Positions 9,885-18,036 of a DNA stretch of 64,000 nt are shown one piece after another (within the stretch, counting starts at the first letter, position 1; each line of letters starts with the position of its first letter). Below the pieces are notes generated by a model that was not told the DNA's origin, ran no database searches, and saw only the letters and a program-made list of their open reading frames with translations. The translations under genes were made by a program, and so were the position numbers. The stretch is from positions 124,001 through 188,000 of the forward strand of contig NZ_VAUO01000009.1 of assembly GCF_005796105.1 (NCBI RefSeq), written 5' to 3'. Source of the DNA: Pseudomonas mosselii. Its GTDB lineage: Bacteria; Pseudomonadota; Gammaproteobacteria; Pseudomonadales; Pseudomonadaceae.

Positions 9885-10739
9885 ATGACTGCACACCTTA
9901 TCGATGGCAAGGCGATCGCCGCCAACCTGCGCAAGCAGATCGCCCAACGTGTCGCCGAGCGCCGCGAGCAAGGCCTGCGTACACCGGGCCTGGCCGTGAT
10001 CCTGGTCGGCACCGACCCAGCCTCCCAAGTCTATGTCTCGCACAAGCGCAAGGACTGCGAAGAAGTCGGTTTCATCTCGCAGGCCTTCGACCTGCCCAGC
10101 GATACCACGCAGCAAGCCCTGACCGACCTCATCGACCGCCTCAACGACGACCCGGCCGTCGACGGCATCCTGCTGCAATTGCCACTGCCGGCGCATCTGG
10201 ACGCTTCGCTGCTGCTCGAACGCATTCGCCCAGACAAAGACGTCGACGGTTTCCACCCCTACAACATCGGCCGTCTGGCCCAGCGTATCCCGCTGCTGCG
10301 CCCGTGCACCCCGAAAGGCATCATCACCCTGCTGGAAAGCACCGGGCAAGACCTGTACGGCATGAACGCCGTGATCGTCGGTGCGTCCAACATCGTCGGT
10401 CGCCCAATGGCCATGGAACTGCTGCTGGCCGGCTGCACCGTCACCGTCTGCCACCGCTTCACCCAGGACCTCGCTGGCCACGTCGGTCGCGCCGACCTGC
10501 TGGTGGTGGCCGCCGGCAAGCCGGGCCTGGTCAAGGGTGAGTGGGTCAAGGAGGGCGCCATCGTCATCGACGTGGGCATCAACCGCCAGGAAGACGGCAA
10601 GCTGGTCGGCGATGTGGTCTACGAGACCGCACTGCCCCGCGCTGGCTGGATCACCCCGGTGCCAGGTGGTGTCGGCCCGATGACCCGGGCGTGCCTGCTG
10701 GAGAACACGCTGTATGCCGCCGAAACGCTGCACGCGTAA
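9885..10739 (+). CDS. folD: bifunctional methylenetetrahydrofolate dehydrogenase/cyclohydrolase FolD
   Basis: FolD interconverts 5,10-methylene- and 10-formyl-tetrahydrofolate, supplying one-carbon units for purines and formyl-Met. From the ATG at 9885 (MTAHLIDGKAIAANLRKQIA) it is 284 residues, the standard length. Motifs seen are YVSHKRKDCEEVGF with the catalytic lysine near residue 55, QLPLPAHLD, and the NADP-binding GASNIVGRPMAMELL, followed by the family signature PGGVGPMTRACLLENT. The open frame extends back to 9777 but that leader is not FolD-like. It is transcribed away from the tRNA operon and ends at a strong terminator. Confidence 0.97.
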   Translation: MTAHLIDGKAIAANLRKQIAQRVAERREQGLRTPGLAVILVGTDPASQVYVSHKRKDCEEVGFISQAFDLPSDTTQQALTDLIDRLNDDPAVDGILLQLPLPAHLDASLLLERIRPDKDVDGFHPYNIGRLAQRIPLLRPCTPKGIITLLESTGQDLYGMNAVIVGASNIVGRPMAMELLLAGCTVTVCHRFTQDLAGHVGRADLLVVAAGKPGLVKGEWVKEGAIVIDVGINRQEDGKLVGDVVYETALPRAGWITPVPGGVGPMTRACLLENTLYAAETLHA

Positions 10740-10753
10740 GGCAGCCTGAAATG

Positions 10754-10785
10754 AAAACGGCACCTCTGGCAGGTGCCGTTTTTTA
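10754..10785 (+). terminator. rho-independent terminator after folD (likely bidirectional)
   Basis: ACGGCACCT (10757-10765) pairs with AGGTGCCGT (10771-10779), followed by TTTTT on the plus strand and preceded by AAAA. It lies between the convergent folD and the chemoreceptor gene ending at 10828, so it can serve both. Confidence 0.9.
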
Positions 10786-10827
10786 TGCGTGACCGTTTCT
10801 GACAACCCCCCAGGCGCCAAGCCCTGG

Positions 10828-12393
10828 TTACCGATTGAAGCGCTCGACCAAGGCACGCAAACCGGCACAGATCTGTTCCAGTTCACGCCCCCGCGATGCC
10901 GCAGCATTGGCGCGACTGGCGCTCTGCTGCACGGTGCCGGCCACGCCGTTGATCTGCCGCGACACATCCTCGGCCACGTTCGACTGCTGTTGCGACGCCG
11001 CGGCCATTTGCTGGCTCATGTCACTGATGCGCTGCACCGCCTGGCGAATCCCCTGCAACGCCTGTTGCGCCTCGTCCACCTGGGCCACCCCACGGTCGGC
11101 GCCGGCAATGCCTTGGCTGGCGATGTCCACCGCCTGCTCGGCGCCTGTGCGCAGGTTATCGGTGATGGCCTGGATATGCAGGGTCGACTGCCGGGTCTTG
11201 TCAGCCAGGGCGCGAACTTCGTCGGCCACCACGGCAAAGCCGCGACCATGCTCGCCTGCGCGGGCGGCCTCGATGGCGGCGTTGAGCGCAAGCAAGTTGG
11301 TCTGCTCGGCGATGGTGCGGATCATTCCGGCGGCGTCGGCAATCGCACCGGTCTGACCGGCCAACGCATTCACCGCCTGGTTGATCTGTCCGACCGTGTC
11401 CGCCAGTCCGCGAATCGCCGCGCCACTGGCGTCGGCCACCTGGCTACCCTGCTCGGCCAACAGGTGCGCGGTGTGCGCTTCCTGGGCGGTCAGTTGCACG
11501 TGACCCGCCACTTCGCCGATGGACACCGCCATTTGCGTCATGGCAGTGGCGGTCAGGTCGGTTTCGGCACGCTGCTCAAGCAAGGCCGACTCCGTACCAC
11601 GCGACAGGTGCCCGGCATCCAAAGCCGCCTCGGCCATTTGCGCGGCAAGATCACCCAGGCGGGCCAGCGCGGTCTTAAGGCGTGCCTGCTCGCTGAGCAA
11701 AATCAGCTCGAGCTGCCCGGCTGCCCCGACCTGGTCGCTGTAGGTCAGCGCCGCCACCGCGTCACCAAAGGTATTTTGCGCCCCCTCGGCGATGCGTCGC
11801 AGATGCTGTTCCAGACGGAGTTGCGCCCACACGCCAAGCCCTGCGAAGAGCGCCAGCGTCACCGCCTGGGCGGTCAAGCCCGGCCAAGCCTGGTTGACAC
11901 CCAGCGCCAGCGCACCTGCACACAACGGCAGCGCCATCGCACGGCCCACCAACATCAGGCGCCGAGCGGGCGCCAGCGCCGCCTTGCCCGCCCGCAGGCG
12001 CGCGTACAGCGCATCGGCGCGAGCCACCTGCTCACGGGTCGGGCACACCCGCACCGACTCGTAGCCTACCAGCCGGCCATTCTCAAGGATCGGCGTGACG
12101 TAGGCGCTGACCCAATAGAAATTGCCGTTCTTGCAGCGGTTCTTGACGATACCCATCCAGCTGCGGCCGGCCTTGAGGTACTGCCACATCAGTTCGAACA
12201 CCGCCTCGGGCATGTCCGGGTGGCGCACCAGGTTATGCGGACTGCCGATCAGTTCCGCCTCGCTGTAACCGCTGATCGCAGCGAACTCGGCATTGCAATA
12301 GGTAATCAGGCTGGAGGTGTCGGTGGCAGAAATGAGCCGCTGGTGCTCGGGGAATCGCTGCTCGACCGTATTGACTGGCAGGTTCAGACGCAA
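10828..12393 (-). CDS. Aer-like PAS-containing methyl-accepting chemotaxis protein
   Basis: The 521-residue protein has an N-terminal PAS domain (about residues 15-120) of the FAD-binding aerotaxis type, with the family stretches SPHNLVRHPDMPEAVFELMW and WMGIVKNRCKNGNFYWV. It then has a short hydrophobic segment of about 150-195 that anchors it without a periplasmic domain, and a C-terminal signalling domain with the receptor hairpin EQTNLLALNAAIEAARAGE. Aer-type receptors sense redox or oxygen through PAS-bound flavin and signal to CheA/CheW. The start is TTG (12391-12393) with GGAG 7 nt upstream. It is a paralogue, equal in length, of the receptor at 39224-40789. Confidence 0.93.
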   Translation of the reverse strand: MRLNLPVNTVEQRFPEHQRLISATDTSSLITYCNAEFAAISGYSEAELIGSPHNLVRHPDMPEAVFELMWQYLKAGRSWMGIVKNRCKNGNFYWVSAYVTPILENGRLVGYESVRVCPTREQVARADALYARLRAGKAALAPARRLMLVGRAMALPLCAGALALGVNQAWPGLTAQAVTLALFAGLGVWAQLRLEQHLRRIAEGAQNTFGDAVAALTYSDQVGAAGQLELILLSEQARLKTALARLGDLAAQMAEAALDAGHLSRGTESALLEQRAETDLTATAMTQMAVSIGEVAGHVQLTAQEAHTAHLLAEQGSQVADASGAAIRGLADTVGQINQAVNALAGQTGAIADAAGMIRTIAEQTNLLALNAAIEAARAGEHGRGFAVVADEVRALADKTRQSTLHIQAITDNLRTGAEQAVDIASQGIAGADRGVAQVDEAQQALQGIRQAVQRISDMSQQMAAASQQQSNVAEDVSRQINGVAGTVQQSASRANAAASRGRELEQICAGLRALVERFNR

Positions 12394-12704
12394 GGTGGGG
12401 CTCCATTCTCGATCAGGGAAACAGTCAGCAAGGCCTGCTGCCCCGGAGCACCGCGCCGCCCGTCCTACAGGCGTCGTTTACCCAAGCGATGGAAAGCAGC
12501 CGAAAGATGACTAAATCACTCGGGATATTTTTTTGAATGACTATTCAGTCAAAGAAGAATTCTACGGTGTCCGGCACATATTGCAATGCGCCCAAAGGAG
12601 GCTTGGCGCAACCTTTGCAACGTCCGCCAGGCGACCAACCTCACGCGGCCTTGCTGCGCGATTCGGCGCACCAGCGCAGAGCCATTGCGGCTTTTTCGCA
12701 CCAC

Positions 12705-12722
12705 AACTGGTCAGACCGGTAA
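12705..12722 (+). promoter_or_regulatory. predicted FadR/GntR-type operator, site 1
   Basis: AACTGGTCAGACCGGTAA contains the palindrome GGTC-A-GACC and matches the pattern TGGTnnGACC recognised by FadR-subfamily GntR regulators. It lies 145 bp before the symporter ATG, and two FCD-type GntR regulators follow that symporter. A weaker copy (ACCGGTAAGGCC) overlaps its right end. Confidence 0.5.
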
Positions 12723-12781
12723 GGCCAAAATCACTTGCAATGTCCGAAAAATCGGAGTTTTATGGCCCTCGCAGTGAACAA

Positions 12782-12796
12782 ACCGGTAAGACCACA
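12782..12796 (+). promoter_or_regulatory. predicted FadR/GntR-type operator, site 2
   Basis: ACCGGTAAGACCACA carries the same GGT-AAG-ACC core as site 1. The two centres (about 12713 and 12789) are 76 bp apart, close to seven helical turns, compatible with cooperative or looped binding. Confidence 0.45.
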
Positions 12797-12866
12797 ATAA
12801 TTAAGTCCTGCGCTCTTTCGCTCCGTGTGGCTATGGGGGCAAGGACACCGACCAGAGACTCCTCCC

Positions 12867-14177
12867 ATGCTCAAATGGTGTTCGCGTTCAATATTCCTCC
12901 AGGTTGTAATTGGCCTTGCCCTCGGCATCGTCTGCGGCCTGAGCTTCCCCGACCTTTCCTTGCAGCTCAAACCGCTAGGTGATGGCTTTATCAAGCTGAT
13001 CAAGATGCTCATCGGGCTGATTGTGTTCTGCGTGGTAGTCAGTGGCATTTCCGGCGCAGGCGACCTGAAGAAGGTCGGGCGTATTGGCCTGAAGTCGGTG
13101 ATCTACTTCGAAGTGCTGACCACCCTGGCCTTGGTGATTGGCCTGGTGTTCGCCTTCACCAGCGGCATCGGCACCGGCGCCAACATTCATCTGGACCAAC
13201 TCTCGACAGCCGATGCCGGCGCCCTGGCCGACCGCGGTGCGCACATACACGGGACCACCACCTTCCTGATGGACCTGATTCCAACCTCGGTGGTGGGCGC
13301 CTTCGCCGACAACAATATCCTGCAGGTGCTGCTGTTCTCGGTGCTGTTCGGCAGCGCGCTGAACCTGGTGGGTGAATCGGCCTCGGGCATTTCGCGGCTG
13401 ATCAACGAGCTGAGCCACGTGATCTTCCGCATCATGGGCATGATCGTGCGCCTGGCGCCGATCGGTGTATTCGGCGCCATCGCCTTCACCACCAGCAAGT
13501 ACGGCCTGTCCTCGCTGCAACACCTGGGCGGCCTGGTGGCGCTGTTCTACCTGACCTGCGCAGGTTTCGTGCTGATCATCCTGGGCACCGTGATGCGCCT
13601 GTCAGGCCTCAAGTTGCTGCCACTGATCAAATACCTGCGCGAAGAACTCAGCATCGTGCTCGGCACCGCCTCCTCCGACGCAGTGCTGCCACAGGTGATG
13701 CGTAAGCTCGAACACCTCGGTATCGGCAGCTCCACCGTGGGCCTGGTGATCCCGACCGGTTATTCGTTCAACCTCGACGGTTTCTCGATCTACCTGACCC
13801 TGGCCATCGTGTTCATCGCCAACGCCACCGGCACGCCGCTGGCCATGAGCGACCTGCTGACCATCCTTCTGGTTTCGCTGGTGACGTCCAAGGGCGCCCA
13901 CGGCATCCCAGGCTCGGCCCTAGTGATCCTCGCCGCCACCCTGACTGCGGTACCGGCGATCCCGGTGGTGGGTCTGGTGCTGGTGCTGGCGGTGGACTGG
14001 TTCATGGGGATTGGCCGCGCGCTGACCAACTTGATCGGCAACTGTGTCGCCACCGTGGCCATCGCCCGCTGGGAGAAGGACATCGACCTGGAACGTGCCA
14101 ACAACGTATTGGCCAACAAGCCGGGCTACGCCCCGGCACCGCGCAAGCAGGGCCAGGCCCATCAACAGGAATTCTAA
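12867..14177 (+). CDS. dicarboxylate/amino acid:cation symporter, DctA-like
   Basis: This 436-residue inner-membrane symporter belongs to the DAACS (SLC1-like) family. Visible family elements are the N-terminal MKPLGDGF-type motif (LKPLGDGFIKLIKMLIG), a serine-rich re-entrant loop (GTASSDAVLPQVMRKLEHLG) and PTGYSFNLDGFSIYLTLA followed by KGAHGIPGSALVILAATL. These match DctA carriers for succinate, fumarate and malate, but the loop differs from canonical DctA (GAHGIPGS in place of GAAGVTGS) so the substrate may differ. The ATG at 12867 was chosen because it precedes the first membrane helix; a GTG frame from 12825 is possible. Two GntR regulators follow it directly, 70 bp downstream. Confidence 0.9.
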   Translation: MLKWCSRSIFLQVVIGLALGIVCGLSFPDLSLQLKPLGDGFIKLIKMLIGLIVFCVVVSGISGAGDLKKVGRIGLKSVIYFEVLTTLALVIGLVFAFTSGIGTGANIHLDQLSTADAGALADRGAHIHGTTTFLMDLIPTSVVGAFADNNILQVLLFSVLFGSALNLVGESASGISRLINELSHVIFRIMGMIVRLAPIGVFGAIAFTTSKYGLSSLQHLGGLVALFYLTCAGFVLIILGTVMRLSGLKLLPLIKYLREELSIVLGTASSDAVLPQVMRKLEHLGIGSSTVGLVIPTGYSFNLDGFSIYLTLAIVFIANATGTPLAMSDLLTILLVSLVTSKGAHGIPGSALVILAATLTAVPAIPVVGLVLVLAVDWFMGIGRALTNLIGNCVATVAIARWEKDIDLERANNVLANKPGYAPAPRKQGQAHQQEF

Positions 14178-14247
14178 GCCCCCGGCGGGCGGCGCCAGGC
14201 GCCGCTCCGCCCATTGCGGCGACAGCGCGTCAACTCAGGAGCGAACC

Positions 14248-14949
14248 GTGATCAGCTCATCGACCGTAGTCAACTCCGTGGTGGAGAAACTCCGCCAGGC
14301 CCTGGCCCGTGGCCAGTGGCGCAGCGGCGACATGCTGCCCGGCCAGCGCGAGCTGGCCGAACAACTAGGGATCAGCCGCCCCAGCCTGCGCGAGGCGGTG
14401 ATCGTGCTGGAAACCCTGGGCCTGGTGCGCTCGCTGCCCGGCAAGGGCGTCCTGGTGCTCGACGCCGACCTCGCCCAGGCGCAGACCCCGGAAGCCGTCG
14501 CCCAGGCCAGCCTGGCCGATGTCCTGGAGCTGCGCTACACCCTCGAACCGTTCATCGCAGGCCTGGTCGCGCAATCGGCCGGCAGCCACGACATCGGCCA
14601 ACTGCGCCTGACCCTGATGGACATGCGCGAAGCCCTCGACAGTGCCGACAGCGAAGCGGGCTTCACTGCCTACATCGCCTTTCACGAGGCGCTGTTCGCC
14701 CTGACCACCAACCCGATTTTCCAGAGCGTGGTGCAACAGACTGGCAATGCCCTCAAGCAGAGCGCCGACATGTTGCGCAATTCGCCCGAGCACCTGGCCG
14801 CCCGATTGAGCGAGAACGAGGCCGTGGTAAAGGCCATCCGCGATCGCAACAGCGCCCTGGCCAGCCTGCAGATGCGCCGCCATATCCTCGCCGAGGGCGA
14901 GCGCATGGGCATTGCCTTGAACATTCCTGACGACCACCCAGGCCCCTGA
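14248..14949 (+). CDS. FadR-family (GntR/FCD) transcriptional regulator 1
   Basis: The 233-residue protein has a winged helix-turn-helix (about residues 5-72, with MLPGQRELAEQLGISRPSLREAVIVLETLGLV) and an FCD effector domain (about 85-215). The first FCD histidine is present in AFHEALF, but the usual EH motif before the last helices reads SENEAVVKAI, so one expected metal-ligand histidine is an asparagine. The start is GTG at 14248, with AGGAG 6-7 nt upstream. It lies 70 bp after the symporter gene and 17 bp before a second regulator, suggesting one operon. It probably controls this operon through the operators at 12705-12796; the ligand is not known. Confidence 0.9.
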   Translation: MISSSTVVNSVVEKLRQALARGQWRSGDMLPGQRELAEQLGISRPSLREAVIVLETLGLVRSLPGKGVLVLDADLAQAQTPEAVAQASLADVLELRYTLEPFIAGLVAQSAGSHDIGQLRLTLMDMREALDSADSEAGFTAYIAFHEALFALTTNPIFQSVVQQTGNALKQSADMLRNSPEHLAARLSENEAVVKAIRDRNSALASLQMRRHILAEGERMGIALNIPDDHPGP

Positions 14950-14966
14950 TACAAAGGAGAGCGCCC

Positions 14967-15656
14967 ATGACCGCCTGCGCCCAAGCTTCCGTGCACCTGC
15001 CAGCCCTGCTCGGTGCTGGCGAAACCCGCCTGTCGGCAGAACAGATCTATCCTCGGCTGTTCGACGCGATTCTCGAACAACGCCTGCCGCCTGGCAGTGC
15101 CTTGCCCGAACAGGCGCTGGGCAACGCGTTCGGTGTCAGCCGCACGGTGATCCGCCGGGTACTCGGGCGCCTGTCCGACCAACAGGTGGTGGTACAACGT
15201 CCCAGTCACACCGCGCACCTGGCCGCGCCGGATCCACAACAGGCCCGCCAAGTGCTGAGCGCACGGCGCCTTGCCGAAACCACGCTGATCGGCCTGGCCA
15301 CCCAGCGCGCCCGCCCGGCGCAGATCCGCCAGTTACGCCAGTTGGTGGAACGCGAACGCCAGCACCATGAGCAAGGCGCGCGTTGTACGGCGATCCGCCT
15401 GGGCGGCGAGTTCCACATGAAGCTTGCGCAAATGGCCGCCAACGCCCCGCTGGCGCGTTTTCTCAACGGCTTGGTGCCGATGACCTCGCTGATCATCGCC
15501 CGCTACGAGTCGCGCTGCTGCGATCACTGTGCGTGGCAGGAACACGCGGCGATCATCGACGCTGTAGAACAGGGCGACGGCGAGACTGCGCTGGCACTGA
15601 TGCACCAGCATCTGGACCGGCTGGAAGCCAAGCTGGACCTGGATCAACCCGTCTGA
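14967..15656 (+). CDS. GntR/FCD transcriptional regulator 2
   Basis: This 229-residue regulator has a GntR helix-turn-helix (about residues 22-90, PPGSALPEQALGNAFGVSRTVIRRVLGRL) and an FCD domain (about 95-222). Unlike regulator 1 it keeps the full set of likely metal ligands: GGEFHMKL, WQEHAAII and MHQHLDRLE. A cysteine-rich stretch SRCCDHCAW precedes the EH motif. An AAGGAGAG ribosome binding site precedes the ATG. The two adjacent regulators are clearly different from one another rather than a recent duplication, so the operon may respond to two signals. The ligand is unknown. Confidence 0.9.
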   Translation: MTACAQASVHLPALLGAGETRLSAEQIYPRLFDAILEQRLPPGSALPEQALGNAFGVSRTVIRRVLGRLSDQQVVVQRPSHTAHLAAPDPQQARQVLSARRLAETTLIGLATQRARPAQIRQLRQLVERERQHHEQGARCTAIRLGGEFHMKLAQMAANAPLARFLNGLVPMTSLIIARYESRCCDHCAWQEHAAIIDAVEQGDGETALALMHQHLDRLEAKLDLDQPV

Positions 15657-15991
15657 CCACAGCCCTGCCCAAGCCGGTCCGACGGCGCAGAACGCAGCTG
15701 CCGCGACGCTGATCGCGGTGGCGATGCCCCGCTCAGGCAGGCTGCCCCACGACCGCGAACCGCCGCAGCGGTCGAGCCACTTCGCACAATCCACGGCAAA
15801 GTCCTGAGCCCGTCATGACAGCCCCTCGCGGCTGCCCCACCCGGGCAGTGCACGCGCGCCCTACCAGTCATCGCCTGCAACAGGCCGATCTTCAACAATT
15901 TTCCGGTACAGCCGATACCGTGATGACTGACTTCGCCTTATGCGCCAAAAGCGCAAGGTGACCTCCCTTCCCTGGCTCAAGGTCTCGAAAC
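15657..15991. other. intergenic region before the amino-acid chemoreceptor
   Basis: This 335-bp gap has no convincing gene. Its one clear element is the FliA-type promoter at 15892-15917. Confidence 0.5.
15892..15917 (+). promoter_or_regulatory. FliA (sigma-28) promoter of the chemoreceptor gene
   Basis: TCAA (15892-15895), 15 bp, then GCCGATA (15911-15917) matches the Pseudomonas flagellar sigma-28 consensus TCAAG-N14-GCCGATA in all but one position. It is 75 bp upstream of the receptor ATG. Chemoreceptor genes are standard FliA targets. Confidence 0.75.
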
Positions 15992-17878
15992 ATGAACCTG
16001 AAATTCCGCCATAAGATCCTGCTCAGTGCCTGTGGCGTGGTCGTCCTGGCCTTTGCATTGTTCACCCTGTACAACGACTACCTGCAACGTAACACCATTG
16101 GCCAGAACATCGAATCGTCGGTGCGCCAAGCTGGCGCGCAGACTGCCAGCAGCGTCCAGAACTGGATGAGCGGGCGCATCCTGGTGCTGGAAAACCTGGC
16201 CCAGGACATCGCCCAGCAAGGCGCCGGCACGAACGTACCGGGTCTGATCGACCAACCGTCCTACACGCGTAACTTCCAGTTCACCTACTTCGGCCAGAAC
16301 ACTGGCCTGTTCACCCAACGCCCCGACGCAAAGATGCCCGACGGCTACGACCCACGCCAACGCCCCTGGTATGGCCAGGCCGTGACCGCCAACCAGACGC
16401 TGCTCACCCCGCCCTATCAAGCCTCGGTCGGTGGCCTGGTGGTGACCATCGCCATCCCGGTCAAAGCGCGTGGCACCGGCGAGCTGCTCGGTGTGGTCGG
16501 CGGCGACCTGAGCCTGGACACCCTCAGCGAGATCCTCGCAGCGGTGGACTTCGGCGGCATTGGCCACGCGTTCCTGGTCGATCGCGACGGCCAAGTGATC
16601 GTCAGCCCTGACAAGGGCCATCTAATGAAGAACCTCAAGGACATCTATCCCGGCGCCAACCTGCGCATCGAGCCGGGCCTGCAGGATGTGACGCTCAACG
16701 GCGAGCAACGGATCGTTTCGTTCGCGCCAGTCAGCGGCCTGCCGTCGGCGCAGTGGTATATCGGCCTGTCGATCGACAAGGACAAGGCGTATGCAGGGCT
16801 CAGCCAGTTCCGCACCTCGGCGATCATCGCCATGCTCGTGGCCGTGGCCGCCATCGCCGGCCTGCTGGGCTTGCTGATCCCGGTCCTGATGCGTCCGTTG
16901 ACCACCATGGGTCGCGCCATGCAGGACATCGCCGAAGGCGAAGGCGACCTCACCCGGCGCCTGACGGTGGCCAACAAGGACGAGTTCGGGGAACTGGCGG
17001 CTGCGTTCAACCGCTTCGTCGAACGGATTCACGCCTCGATCACCGAGGTGTCTTCCGCCACCCGTCTGGTGCACGACCTGTCGGAAAAGGTCGTGGGCGC
17101 CTCCAATGCATCGCTCAGCGGCTCTGAAGAGCAAAGCATGCGCACCAACAGCGTCGCCGCCGCGATCAACGAGCTCGGCGCCGCGACGCAGGAAATCGCG
17201 CGCAACGCCGCCGACGCCTCGCAGCACGCCAGCGGCGCCAGCGAGCAAGCCCACGATGGCCGCGAGGTCGTGGAGCAAGCGATCAGCGCCATGACGGCTC
17301 TCTCCCAGCGCATCAGCGAGTCCTGCGAGCAGATCGAGACGCTCAATGCCAGCACCGACGAAATCGGCAAGATCCTCGACGTGATCAAGGGCATCTCCCA
17401 GCAAACCAACCTGCTGGCACTCAACGCAGCCATCGAGGCGGCACGCGCTGGCGAGGCCGGTCGCGGCTTTGCAGTGGTCGCCGACGAGGTGCGTAACCTG
17501 GCCCACCGTACCCAGGAATCGGCCGAAGAGATCCACCGCATGATCACCAGCCTGCAAGTCGGCTCGCGCGAAGCGGTGCACACCATGAACACCAGCCAGG
17601 TGTCCAGCGAGCAGACCGTGCAGGTCGCCAACCAGGCCGGTGAACGCCTGGCCAGCGTGACCCTGCGCATCGGCGAGATCGACGGCATGAACCAGTCGGT
17701 GGCCACCGCCACCGAGGAACAGACCGCCGTGGTCGAAAGCCTGAACCTGGACATCACCCAGATCAACGCGCTGAACCAGCAGGGGGTGGAAAACCTCAAC
17801 GAAACCTTGCGCCACTGCGACGCCCTCAGCCAACAGGCCGGACGTCTGAAGCAGCTGGTGGGCAGCTTCAGGATCTAA
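15992..17878 (+). CDS. methyl-accepting chemotaxis protein with amino-acid-type dCache domain (PctA/McpA-like)
   Basis: The 628-residue receptor has a first membrane helix (about 10-28), a periplasmic double-Cache domain (about 35-275), a second helix (about 280-302), a HAMP domain (about 305-355) and a signalling domain with EQ-type hairpin QQTNLLALNAAIEAARAGE. The ligand domain contains the amino-acid recognition motif known from PctA: Tyr119, Arg124, Trp126 and Tyr127 in YDPRQRPWY, Tyr142, and Asp172 in GGDLSL, with nearly the PctA spacing. I therefore predict it senses amino acids, as McpA of P. putida does. It is preceded by a FliA promoter and followed by a strong hairpin at 17901-17925. 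Confidence 0.93.
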   Translation: MNLKFRHKILLSACGVVVLAFALFTLYNDYLQRNTIGQNIESSVRQAGAQTASSVQNWMSGRILVLENLAQDIAQQGAGTNVPGLIDQPSYTRNFQFTYFGQNTGLFTQRPDAKMPDGYDPRQRPWYGQAVTANQTLLTPPYQASVGGLVVTIAIPVKARGTGELLGVVGGDLSLDTLSEILAAVDFGGIGHAFLVDRDGQVIVSPDKGHLMKNLKDIYPGANLRIEPGLQDVTLNGEQRIVSFAPVSGLPSAQWYIGLSIDKDKAYAGLSQFRTSAIIAMLVAVAAIAGLLGLLIPVLMRPLTTMGRAMQDIAEGEGDLTRRLTVANKDEFGELAAAFNRFVERIHASITEVSSATRLVHDLSEKVVGASNASLSGSEEQSMRTNSVAAAINELGAATQEIARNAADASQHASGASEQAHDGREVVEQAISAMTALSQRISESCEQIETLNASTDEIGKILDVIKGISQQTNLLALNAAIEAARAGEAGRGFAVVADEVRNLAHRTQESAEEIHRMITSLQVGSREAVHTMNTSQVSSEQTVQVANQAGERLASVTLRIGEIDGMNQSVATATEEQTAVVESLNLDITQINALNQQGVENLNETLRHCDALSQQAGRLKQLVGSFRI

Positions 17879-17900
17879 GCGCCCGTAAGTGCCGCAACCC

Positions 17901-17925
17901 GCGCGGGCAGGTGCTCTGCCCGCGC
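17901..17925 (+). terminator. hairpin terminator after the chemoreceptor gene
   Basis: GCGCGGGCAG (17901-17910) pairs with CTGCCCGCGC (17916-17925) through a 5-nt loop, 22 bp after the stop codon. No T-run follows, so termination strength is uncertain. Confidence 0.55.
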
Positions 17926-18036
17926 GACGGTCAGCAGCTTGTTATAACCTAATAACCAACAAGTCTATTTGGCTATAAAAAAATCTATATGCTGGCAAGC
18001 ATCCGATCACGGGCAAGCTGAGCACTCGAGTAGCGT

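Larger units (their letters stand above)
12394..12866. promoter_or_regulatory. regulatory gap between the Aer-like receptor and the symporter operon
   Basis: This 473-bp gap contains no convincing gene. It holds an overlapping inverted-repeat element near 12534-12553 (TGACT-ATTC-AGTCA) and FadR-like operators listed separately at 12705-12722 and 12782-12796. The promoters for both divergent genes must lie here, but I could not assign a clear -35/-10 pair. Confidence 0.5.

Noticed and set aside
10789..12510. 573-codon plus-strand frame opposite the Aer-like receptor
   Set aside because: The minus-strand frame has PAS and receptor domains; the opposite frame has none and overlaps the folD terminator.
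12533..12982. 149-codon frame in the gap before the symporter
   Set aside because: It overlaps the symporter start and the predicted operators, has no ribosome binding site and no homologous character. The gap reads as regulatory.
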